From: Dictyobacter vulcani
GTDB taxonomy: Bacteria; Chloroflexota; Ktedonobacteria; Ktedonobacterales; Ktedonobacteraceae
Length of the DNA: 64,000 nt
Reading direction: 5' to 3'
Assembly (NCBI RefSeq): GCF_008974265.1
Contig: NZ_BKZW01000002.1
Span: 496,001-560,000, forward strand
The translations under genes were made by a program, and so were the position numbers. The stretch's first letter is position 1, and each line of letters begins with the position of its first letter. Of this stretch, positions 55,862-64,000 are shown in pieces. The notes under the pieces were generated by a model, which ran no database searches, was not told the DNA's origin, and was given only the letters and a program-made list of their open reading frames with translations.

Positions 55862-58800
55862 TTACTTTGTACCAATGGCAAAGACGTGAAGGAGCCCCGG
55901 GCTCGTTGTGGTTGGGAGGGTGACACTTTGGATGGTTTTGCCAGCCTGTAGAGTCACACTTGTGGTGAATACATAGGTGTTGATGGTTTGTGCTCCCGAA
56001 GGTGTGTTGCGATAGGGCATAGTGGCTACCACACTGTTGCCATAGGGTAGCGATGTGATGCTTGATGATGTCCAATCGGCGAAGCCTAATGTAAAGGTTT
56101 GGGTGCTGTTATCGGTATAGGTGATGGTTGCCGTGCCCGAGGTGGCTCCGTTGGTTGCGGCTCCAAGAAATCCAAGCGTAGTAGCGCCGGCGACAGGGCT
56201 CACCGTGATTTTTTGTCCGGTTGCTTGATAGTTATTGAAGAAGTTTGATTGTGCATTGGGCCACACAAACCCGATACCGTTGGTTGTGATCGATTGACCG
56301 GGTGCCAGACCAACACTTTGTAGCCCCTGGGCCGAATAGGAGTGGGTACCGTTATCAAAGTTCGCAAAGTATGGCGCCGCATCGTCACTGGTTCCTGCAT
56401 TATTATAGGCTCCTCCTCGTGTTCCTACTGAAAAAACATGCAGTTGTTGGCTGATATTTGGCAGTGTAACACTTGCTATGGTTTTGCCTGGATTCAATGG
56501 GGTTTCTGCATAGTAGAGATATGTCGTTGTGTTGTCCGTGCCTGTACTGGCGCTGTTGCGATAGGGCATGGTGGCTACCAGTTTGTTGCCATAGGCGATG
56601 GTGCTGTTGGCCCAATCGGTGAAGCCCAGAGTGAATGTTTGCGTAGAATTGTCGGTATAGGTAATCTTTGCTGTTCCAGATGCGTTGCCAATAGTGCTTG
56701 ATCCGAGAAACGCGAGCGTATTAGCGTTTGCAACCGGTGTGACGGCTATCGTTTGTCCGATCGCTCGGTAATTATCTGCCAGGACGGAGTATCCGGAAGG
56801 CCAGCGGAAGTCAACACCATTGAAGAAGACATCATTGCCTTCGGTAATATGCGCGGCTGCCTGTAGCGCTTGCAAAGAATAGCTATGGCCTTGCGTATCA
56901 AAATTGGCAAAGGTTGTGGAGGTATCATCAGATGTGCCCACGTTATTGCGGAAGGTATTACCTGCTCTGGTTCCTATTGAGAAGATATGGACTTGTCCGG
57001 GTGTTGTTGATTTAGGCAGGGTGACGCTTTGGAGCACTTTGCCGGGTGTGATCTGAAATTCAGTATAGAAGAGATAGGTAGGAATATTTTGTTGTCCATC
57101 TGGGCTATTCCGATGATTGAGTAAAGCGAACAAGAAATTGTTGAATGCTGGTTTGGGGGCATTCCCACTCATGGTCCAGTCACCCATACCCAACTGAATG
57201 GTTGTGGAGGAATTATCGGTGTAGACTAAGGTGGCGTTGCCCGAACTGTCTCCATTATGCGAAGCACCAATGAAGCCAATGGTATCGGCATTGGCAACAG
57301 GTGCCACAGGAATACTTTGACTACGAGCGATATTATTATCAGCTTGTCCAGCGGGAACGTTTGGCCAGATGAAATCCATACCATTGTAGGTCAGGGTATC
57401 GCCTGGATTCCAGCCCATGCCGGAGTTAGGATCGGTAAAATCCTGTGATGAATAGCTATTGCCTGCCCCATCAAAGCTGGCACTGGTGGGACTGGCGTCA
57501 TCACTGATGCCAATATTATTGTAGGGTGAGCGGGTTCCGATCGCAAAAATATGGAGTTGCCCGCTGGTGGGTGCTGTGGGTAAGGTGATACTTTGTACGG
57601 TTTTGCCCGATGTGAGTGTTACTTCGGTGGTGAATAGATAGTAGGATCCAGGTCGTGCTCCGCTGGGTGTGTTAATGGACGACAGAGTGGCGACAATGGT
57701 ATTGCTGTAAGCAGGGGCTCCCGTCCACCAATTGGTGAGACCCAACGGAAAGGCCTGGGTAGAAGTATCGGTGTAGGTGATGGTGGCGGTTCCTGATGTA
57801 GAGGTTCCGGTAGCTATGCCCAAAATGCCCAGTGTCGTCGCGTTGGCGACCGGGGTGACGGCAATGGTTTGTCCATTGGCTTGATAGTTGTTGGGTGCAC
57901 CCACGGGAGTAGATGGCCACAGATAATTGATGCCATTGGAAACGATCTGTTGACCCGGTTTGATATGGGCATTTTGAAGCGCCTGGGCTGAAAAACTGCT
58001 ACCCCCTCCATCGAGATTGGCGGCCTGCGCATTAGCATCATCGCTGGTGCCAATATTGTTGTAGTCGCCACGTGTGGCAACAGCAAAAATATGCAGCTGG
58101 CCGGTGGCAGGGGCCGTTGGTAACGTCACGCTTTGCACTGTTTTCCCTGACTGAAGACTGACCTCTACTGCATAGAGATAGTAGGAGCCGGGGCGTTTTC
58201 CGGTTGGAAGGTTGATGGAGGAGAGGGTGGCCGCAATCACATTATTGCTATAGGCGGGTGTGCCCGTCCACCAATTGGTCAAACCGAGGACAAAGATCTG
58301 GGTCGAATTGTCGGTATAGGTGATGGTGGCATTGCCTGAAGGAGAACCGCCGGTGCCCGTGCCCAGGATACCGAGTGTGGTGGCATTCGGAACAGGTGTG
58401 ACCGGAAGGATTTGTCCGTTGGCTTTGTAGTTGTTTGGTGTAGCCGAGGCGGCGGTAGGCCAGGGATAACTGATCCCATCGTTAATAACTGGAGAGCCAG
58501 GTTGGATGCCTGCGCTTTGCAGTGCCTGCGCAGAGAGACTATTGCCAGTTCCGTCTAGATCGGCTTTGGCGGGAGCACTGTCATCGCTGGTGCCCGTATT
58601 GTTCCATGCCGGTCCGCTGATGCCAACGGCAAAAATATGGATCTGACCGGGAGTGCTGGTGGCTGGTAAGGTCACACTTTGCACGATCTTGCCAGCAGTA
58701 ATCGCGACGTCGGTATAGAAAATAGAGATCGGTTGTGTTTTTTGGGTGGTACGTTGATTGAAATAGGACATTGTTTCGGCCACAGAGTTGTTGGCCATAA

Positions 58801-59434
58801 TCTGTGCGCCTGTGCTGGTCCAGTCACTCACGTTCAGGGTGATTGACTGGGTTGTGGTGTCAGTGTACGTGATCATGGCGTTTCCAGTAGAATTTCCATC
58901 GCTCGATGCTGCCAGAAAGCCAAGTTTGGCGGCATTCGGAATAGCGGGTGTAACGGGAATGACCTGACCACTGACACTGTAGTTATTGGGCTTACCTGCA
59001 GGTGCGTTAGGCCAGACAAAGGTGACGTTGTTGTAGGTATAGTTTTGTCCTGGAACCAGCCCGACTCCTTGCATGGCTTGAGCTGAATAGCTGTTATTAC
59101 CATCAAAGTTGCCTGCAGTAGGATTGTTGTCATCGCTGGTACCGACATTATTGTAGGCTGGCAGGGCAGTAGCTGTTTTTACCTGTGGTGTCACAGGTGT
59201 TTTTTTTTGATGATGGGTGACATGTATCTTGCGTTTGAGGGCCTGGCGTAATTGTTCTTGTTTTTGGGGCGGTGTCAGGGCCTGGGCTGCTTGTGCCTGG
59301 GCAGTTGGATGCGATCCATAGGTGCCAAAGAGCGCGGAGATTACGAGGCACCACGCGGCCGCAAAGAGCAGGGCTTTGCGTGTCAGATGGCGATGGGCGA
59401 GTCGGGATGAATTCCCTCTCTGCATAAAGAACAT
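55862..59434 (-). CDS. secreted protein of six tandem beta-rich repeats
   Basis: 1190 residues with a signal peptide (basic start, then LLFAAAWCLVISALFG and AQAQAA). After a basic linker it consists of six repeats of about 182 residues, starting near nt 59155, 58605, 58065, 57520, 56950 and 56405. Each repeat runs NNxGTSDD, then a Phe-Asp-Gly or similar, SYSAQALQ, PGQ, a WP motif, NNYxAxGQ, LGFLG, SGxATITYTDNSTQ, a DW and a final GKTVQSVTLP, then LHIFAIGTR. Similar modules occur as accessory domains in secreted glycoside hydrolases, where they are thought to bind carbohydrate. No catalytic domain is present, so I infer an adhesin or matrix-binding role. Repeats 2 and 3 are the closest pair. 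The gene is divergent from the RHS-type gene. Confidence 0.85.
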   Translation of the reverse strand: MFFMQRGNSSRLAHRHLTRKALLFAAAWCLVISALFGTYGSHPTAQAQAAQALTPPQKQEQLRQALKRKIHVTHHQKKTPVTPQVKTATALPAYNNVGTSDDNNPTAGNFDGNNSYSAQAMQGVGLVPGQNYTYNNVTFVWPNAPAGKPNNYSVSGQVIPVTPAIPNAAKLGFLAASSDGNSTGNAMITYTDTTTQSITLNVSDWTSTGAQIMANNSVAETMSYFNQRTTQKTQPISIFYTDVAITAGKIVQSVTLPATSTPGQIHIFAVGISGPAWNNTGTSDDSAPAKADLDGTGNSLSAQALQSAGIQPGSPVINDGISYPWPTAASATPNNYKANGQILPVTPVPNATTLGILGTGTGGSPSGNATITYTDNSTQIFVLGLTNWWTGTPAYSNNVIAATLSSINLPTGKRPGSYYLYAVEVSLQSGKTVQSVTLPTAPATGQLHIFAVATRGDYNNIGTSDDANAQAANLDGGGSSFSAQALQNAHIKPGQQIVSNGINYLWPSTPVGAPNNYQANGQTIAVTPVANATTLGILGIATGTSTSGTATITYTDTSTQAFPLGLTNWWTGAPAYSNTIVATLSSINTPSGARPGSYYLFTTEVTLTSGKTVQSITLPTAPTSGQLHIFAIGTRSPYNNIGISDDASPTSASFDGAGNSYSSQDFTDPNSGMGWNPGDTLTYNGMDFIWPNVPAGQADNNIARSQSIPVAPVANADTIGFIGASHNGDSSGNATLVYTDNSSTTIQLGMGDWTMSGNAPKPAFNNFLFALLNHRNSPDGQQNIPTYLFYTEFQITPGKVLQSVTLPKSTTPGQVHIFSIGTRAGNTFRNNVGTSDDTSTTFANFDTQGHSYSLQALQAAAHITEGNDVFFNGVDFRWPSGYSVLADNYRAIGQTIAVTPVANANTLAFLGSSTIGNASGTAKITYTDNSTQTFTLGFTDWANSTIAYGNKLVATMPYRNSASTGTDNTTTYLYYAETPLNPGKTIASVTLPNISQQLHVFSVGTRGGAYNNAGTSDDAAPYFANFDNGTHSYSAQGLQSVGLAPGQSITTNGIGFVWPNAQSNFFNNYQATGQKITVSPVAGATTLGFLGAATNGATSGTATITYTDNSTQTFTLGFADWTSSSITSLPYGNSVVATMPYRNTPSGAQTINTYVFTTSVTLQAGKTIQSVTLPTTTSPGLLHVFAIGTK

Positions 59435-60051
59435 AGTGTTTGTTTTCCTCTTCCCTAAAAAAATGACATGGGATCATGGTGAAGATGAGCAATAAATGAT
59501 CATCTTGCATATATTGGCTGTTCTCAGACCGGTGTCATAATAGACATTTTTTATTGCTTCTTGGATAGCCAGATGCATATTCTTCTACGTAGTTTTTTGT
59601 TGCCTCCTTATCCCTTGTCTATTTGTAGGTACTAATATACCGCATGCATAAAAATACTGTCAATGATCTCTTTCTCTATTTAGCAGGATAAAAATCAGGA
59701 AGAGAGAGATAAAATCTTTCTTTACTGAAGAAACTTCTACACATTTTTATGGTCTATCAGCACAATGAGAGCTCTATATAGTGCGAATAAGTATATCTTT
59801 GCTACGTTTTAATCTGTCATTAATGTTAATTTATCTATGCTAATACTTGACAAATAAGGGCTTTTAAAAATATACTTCGCCATGTATCGATAAATGTCTA
59901 TGTGTCTACGTATCTCTATTTTTATTTTCATTCACTTTTTGCTGCATTTTTGTCTCTGTGAACTGTTGTTTCTTGTCTGAAAATAATGCGGTATATGGGT
60001 GATTGGCACGTGGAAGCTTTGATACAGTATTTGAAAGAGGTTGAAGCTTTT
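59435..60051. other. 617-bp AT-rich divergent intergenic region
   Basis: It lies between two secreted-protein genes transcribed away from each other. It is strongly AT-rich and has no convincing gene. It must hold both promoters; I could not pick boxes with confidence. Confidence 0.6.
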
Positions 60052-63000
60052 ATGACTCGAAGTCTCGTGTATGCTTCTGCCAGACGAGCATCTGCTCGTT
60101 CACGGAGAAGCGTTGGTTCGTCTCTCTGGAGAGTGATTTTGGCTGCTCTGATTGTGAGCACCTCATTACTCACTGCTGTGGAGAACTTTACTCCCGTCTA
60201 TGCAGCTACTAATGCAAACCCGAATCCTGCATTGACGGCACCGAATTGGTTGAAATCACCAAAAGCTGTGAAGCCCCCGGATTTAGGAAAATATGTCAGT
60301 GGCCATCCTGATCCGGCACCGCAACTTATTTCATCTCCCCATCATGCTCAGCCATCGCTGACGCGGGCCTTGACACCAAAGGCGCAGCATATTTTGTTCA
60401 GCGATGGGCATCTTGAGATTGATGTTCCAGCAAATACGGTCAGCGCCCAGCAGGTCCAGGCTGCTGGTGGCCGGATTGACCTGAAAGTTGTGCAGGTGGA
60501 TGCTGGCAGTGGAAGCTCTCTCAGTGGACATATCATGCTGGGAAGCTATAAGCTCGCGTTATTGGATGCCAAAGGTCATGCGTTGACGACGTTGGTGCTG
60601 GCACAGCCACTGACCCTGCGCTATCATCTCCTGGCCAGTCAAGGCTCGCTGTTATGGAAAGATCAGACGGTCTTTGCTCTGTGGCAGAATGATGCAGCAG
60701 CCACCACCACGGCAGGAACCTCCCCTCAGGTGAAGGCGCAAGCCAATGCGGCTGGACAGAAGCCAACCTTGCTGAAAGCGAAAAAAGATGCGGCCCCATT
60801 AAGTTGGAGCACCGTCACCAATTTATCCGCCGTGGTTCCGGCTGCGCCTCAGACGCCAGTGGTAACCCCATCTGTGACGGCGACGCCATCTGCAACGGTG
60901 AAACCGTCCACGAAGGTGACGGTGACCCCACAAGCGACGGTGACTCCGCATGCGAAAACGCCTCCGACTGCGACGGCGCCACCGCAAGCAACTACTACTC
61001 CATCACCAACGGCAACGCCAAAAGCGAGTGCTACCGCAACGCCGACTGCGACACCGAAAGTGAGTGCGACTGCATCACCAACGGCATCGCCGACAGCGAC
61101 AGCAACGCCTCCAGTAAGCAACCCACAGATGGTGGCGGCAGCCGCAAGTAGCACGATTTCCTTTAGCACTCAGGCACCGCAGGCAAGCTGGGGCACCCCA
61201 CAGAATGTCGATGTCGGCTTAAGCTCTGGTTCATTGGACTATAGTTATCCAATCAGTGTGCCACCTGGGCCTGGTGGGTTTGCTCCCAATTTGAAGTTGG
61301 CCTATTCCAGTGGTTCGGTCAGTGAGAGCCACAACGCACAGGGAACGGCTCCCTGGGTGGGCGAAGGCTGGAATTTGAGTCTGGGTTCGATTACCTGGAG
61401 CCAGCTCAATGTTACGCCTAACTCGAATAGCACATTGGAAAATGTGTGGACGATCAATGATGCCAATGGTATTGGGGGACAGTTGATCCCGCAGGACTAT
61501 GGCACCTCGTCGACCAATATCACCAGCACTGTATGGCATTCGGCCCCCGAGAGTCATGCCAAGATTGTGCAGGTCAATTTTAATAATCAACCCTGCTGGC
61601 ACGTCTGGTTGCCTAATGGCATGATTGAAGAGTTTGGTTGTACGAACGATTCACGTCAGTCTGCGACTGATGCACAGGGTGTCTTTCATCCCTATCGCTG
61701 GGATCTGAACCTGCTGGTGGATCGCTTTGGCAATCAGATTCGCGTGCATTATCAACAAGATCAACCGAATCAGGGCAATGTCCGTGATTCAGCTATCTCA
61801 TTTGTTGAGTATGATGATCCATCGTGCCATAACACTTCCTATGCTGGCAATGCGGTAACCGCAGGCTGTGCTTCCTGGAATCCGTTGATCAAGATTGCGT
61901 TGAATGCCACTTATGCGGCGGATCGGATCTTGAATACGAATGGTGGATGTCAAAACTGGAGTGCCTACATTCGGTGTGACGTGCCAGCGGACCTGTCGGG
62001 TTCTGGTGGCTTACCAGCCCCGAAAGCCTTTAATGACTATATCCTCAATAATATCCAGATCCAATCTCTGGGACATGTGCTCCATGAATATGACCTGTCC
62101 TATGACCAGAAACCTCCGTCCACTATTCAAGATCCACTGAGTGGTCTCAATGAAAGTGTGGCTGGTTACCTGCTGTTACGCCGGATTCAGGAGGCGGGCA
62201 CGGATAATAATTCCTCTTTGAAAGGTCCGGAGGTCAATATCGGGTATACACCCGAAACGGAGCATTATGAGGCTTCGGATTCCAACCATCATGCGCAACC
62301 TTCCACGAACTGTGGTCCGAGCTGGACTCCCACAGATGGTCTAAATGGACCCTGCTGGCTCTGGGCACAGACGTACAATAAGTATTTTATCCAGAATTTT
62401 GATAATGGTCGTGGGTGGAACGAGACCATTAACTGGTCCGAAGCCCATGGCAATACGCATGGAACGAATGGAGTGGGTGCTGTCAATAACGCGTTGACCT
62501 GTAACCCTCTCATGAACACGAATGTGAAGTGTGCTCAGGCTGATGATCGCAGTTGGAGCCGCATGGTGGTCTATTCGCGCACGGCGGTGACCAATGGTGT
62601 CTCCTCAACCTGGCAGTATCAATATTATGTCAATCAGTTGAGTGCCACGTGGTGTGACGAATGTATCTACGGTTATACCTGGGGCAATGTCAATGATGAG
62701 GATTATGCCGACTACTATAATCTGCAGTTTACTAGTTTTGACACAGTACAGGTAACCCAGCCGGATGGGTCATCGCAGCAACATTTCTTTTATTCAACCA
62801 ATGGTGTGGGTAAAGCCACCAGTGCTATTTTGTGTGGCTATCAGTACCCACCTGGCACTGATCATTGTGGCGTGGCACCTTACTGGGCACAAGATCCTGG
62901 TCTGGCCGGTCGGGAAAAAGAGACCTTAACCTTTGGCAGCGATGGCAAATTGCTGACGGCGCAGACCTCCCATTACTTTACGATGTGTCCTCCTCCCGGG

Positions 63001-64000
63001 GTAGGTCATAATACGGGGGCAGGCGGTGGAAACTTTGACGTCGGGACGCAGTATTTCACCAGCCAGTTGGATCGCAACAATCCCGTGGTGGTCTGTGATC
63101 CCCAGCTCACGCAGACCGATAGCTATCAGGTGGATGGGGTGACGGACCAGAATGGCTTTACCACCAATAGCAATGTCGTGCATAAAACGACTGCATACAC
63201 CTATGATGGGGACAATCAAGGTTCCGATCAGACGGCCGGGTATGACTATGGTAACGTCAACCAGGTGGATGTTTCGGCGAATGATGTCAATGGGAATCAC
63301 TACATCTCCAAGAGCACCTATTATCCCAATGATCACGTGGGTTCTGTCTATCTGACCAATCTGCCAGCTTTGACGACCACGCAGGATGCCTCGGGGACGC
63401 AGTATGGCTGTCATGCCAACTTCTATGGGGGCAGTAGCGCGTTTAATACGGCACCATCGTTGCCAGATGTGACGCGGTCCGAAGACCATACGGGCTATAG
63501 CGATCCTAGCAATGGCTGTAACGCACCGGGCTCGATGGTGGTGAATCAGACCGTCTATGATGCCTCGGGCACGCCAACGGCAACGCTGGATCCCGACAGT
63601 CACAAGGGGTGTAACTCAAATACCTATACCGCCTGTGCCACTTATGATGGTTTTGGCACCCATCTGACCAAGGCCTATAATGCCAAGAATCAGCTGGTGA
63701 CCGCTGACTATAATAGCACGACAAGCGGCGGCTATGGGCACTGGGTGATGGCCACCAAAGATGCTAATGGCCAGACCACGGCCTATCAGTATGATGTGCT
63801 GGGTCGGGTGACGGCGGTCGCCGCTCCTGGCGATAGCATCACCAGTCCAACGGTGAGCTACAGCTACAAAAATACCTGTACGCAGGGAGCGACCAATCCC
63901 TGTCTGGAACTGGATACCACGACCCGTCAGGTGAGTGGGGGGACGCAAACCGTTACCACCCAGCAATGGTTTGATGGGCAAGGACGCGTGGTGGAGACCA
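60052..64000 (+). CDS. secreted RHS/YD-repeat-type protein (3' end outside window)
   Basis: The frame is open from ATG 60052 to the window end (1316 codons), with AGAGG some 13 bases upstream. The N-terminus is basic, then hydrophobic (VILAALIVSTSLL), ending in VYAAT: a signal peptide. After about 250 residues comes a Thr/Pro/Ala-rich spacer (nt 60855-61130) made of short TPxAT-like units, as expected for a cell-wall or surface stalk. From about 61200 the protein resembles the start of SpvB/RHS wall proteins (LDYSYPISVPPGPGGFAPNLKLAYSS, split over nt 61235-61310), and YD-type repeats begin near 63700 (TTAYQYDVLGRVT). RHS proteins form hollow shells that often enclose a C-terminal toxin, which would lie beyond this window. 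Many paired Cys residues suggest an exported fold. Confidence 0.87.
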   Translation, partial: MTRSLVYASARRASARSRRSVGSSLWRVILAALIVSTSLLTAVENFTPVYAATNANPNPALTAPNWLKSPKAVKPPDLGKYVSGHPDPAPQLISSPHHAQPSLTRALTPKAQHILFSDGHLEIDVPANTVSAQQVQAAGGRIDLKVVQVDAGSGSSLSGHIMLGSYKLALLDAKGHALTTLVLAQPLTLRYHLLASQGSLLWKDQTVFALWQNDAAATTTAGTSPQVKAQANAAGQKPTLLKAKKDAAPLSWSTVTNLSAVVPAAPQTPVVTPSVTATPSATVKPSTKVTVTPQATVTPHAKTPPTATAPPQATTTPSPTATPKASATATPTATPKVSATASPTASPTATATPPVSNPQMVAAAASSTISFSTQAPQASWGTPQNVDVGLSSGSLDYSYPISVPPGPGGFAPNLKLAYSSGSVSESHNAQGTAPWVGEGWNLSLGSITWSQLNVTPNSNSTLENVWTINDANGIGGQLIPQDYGTSSTNITSTVWHSAPESHAKIVQVNFNNQPCWHVWLPNGMIEEFGCTNDSRQSATDAQGVFHPYRWDLNLLVDRFGNQIRVHYQQDQPNQGNVRDSAISFVEYDDPSCHNTSYAGNAVTAGCASWNPLIKIALNATYAADRILNTNGGCQNWSAYIRCDVPADLSGSGGLPAPKAFNDYILNNIQIQSLGHVLHEYDLSYDQKPPSTIQDPLSGLNESVAGYLLLRRIQEAGTDNNSSLKGPEVNIGYTPETEHYEASDSNHHAQPSTNCGPSWTPTDGLNGPCWLWAQTYNKYFIQNFDNGRGWNETINWSEAHGNTHGTNGVGAVNNALTCNPLMNTNVKCAQADDRSWSRMVVYSRTAVTNGVSSTWQYQYYVNQLSATWCDECIYGYTWGNVNDEDYADYYNLQFTSFDTVQVTQPDGSSQQHFFYSTNGVGKATSAILCGYQYPPGTDHCGVAPYWAQDPGLAGREKETLTFGSDGKLLTAQTSHYFTMCPPPGVGHNTGAGGGNFDVGTQYFTSQLDRNNPVVVCDPQLTQTDSYQVDGVTDQNGFTTNSNVVHKTTAYTYDGDNQGSDQTAGYDYGNVNQVDVSANDVNGNHYISKSTYYPNDHVGSVYLTNLPALTTTQDASGTQYGCHANFYGGSSAFNTAPSLPDVTRSEDHTGYSDPSNGCNAPGSMVVNQTVYDASGTPTATLDPDSHKGCNSNTYTACATYDGFGTHLTKAYNAKNQLVTADYNSTTSGGYGHWVMATKDANGQTTAYQYDVLGRVTAVAAPGDSITSPTVSYSYKNTCTQGATNPCLELDTTTRQVSGGTQTVTTQQWFDGQGRVVET

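Overview
The window most resembles an accessory region of a large bacterial genome, probably a Ktedonobacteria-like Chloroflexota. That placement is an inference from gene content: a giant trans-AT PKS/NRPS, a BTAD-AAA-TPR regulator, a two-repeat 'secreted repeat' lipoprotein, a DUF5671-like membrane protein, an orphan TIR protein and large secreted repeat proteins. I cannot confirm the taxon without a search.

Positions 1-41468 are the downstream part of a plus-strand hybrid trans-acyltransferase PKS/NRPS cluster. Three genes follow one another almost without gaps: A (<1-19106), B (19108-35774) and C (35790-41468). None of the modules carries an AT domain, so malonyl units must be loaded by an AT encoded outside the window. 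Read in order, the assembly line is: A: (ACP)-ACP-KS-KR-ACP-KS0-DH-ACP-KS-DH-KR-cMT-ACP-KS-KR-ACP-KS-ACP; B: C-A-PCP-KS-DH-KR-ACP-KS-DH-KR-ACP-KS-DH-KR; C: cMT-ACP-KS0-DH*-ACP-TE. By co-linearity this gives a beta-branched polyketide that takes up one amino acid and is then extended by a polyene-like stretch ending in an alpha-methylated unit, before thioesterase release. Gene A is broken by three and gene B by one single-base frameshift, all next to G runs. Two further genes (esterase, DUF5671-like) have the same lesion, so base-calling error is the simplest explanation.

Positions 41469-43200 hold a perfect inverted repeat, a convergent gene for a FusB/FBP-type EF-G-binding zinc-finger protein (a candidate self-resistance gene), and a structured non-coding stretch that may be an IS200/IS605-like remnant. 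Positions 43200-46843 carry three minus-strand genes: an alpha/beta hydrolase, a secreted PHB-depolymerase-type esterase and an acyl-CoA ligase. Divergent from these is a BTAD-AAA-TPR regulator (47124-50831). Then come a lipoprotein, a 12-TM protein, an ICMT-like methyltransferase and a TIR protein. The window ends with two large secreted proteins: a six-repeat protein on the minus strand and a divergent, window-truncated RHS-type protein on the plus strand. No tRNA, rRNA or CRISPR array was seen.
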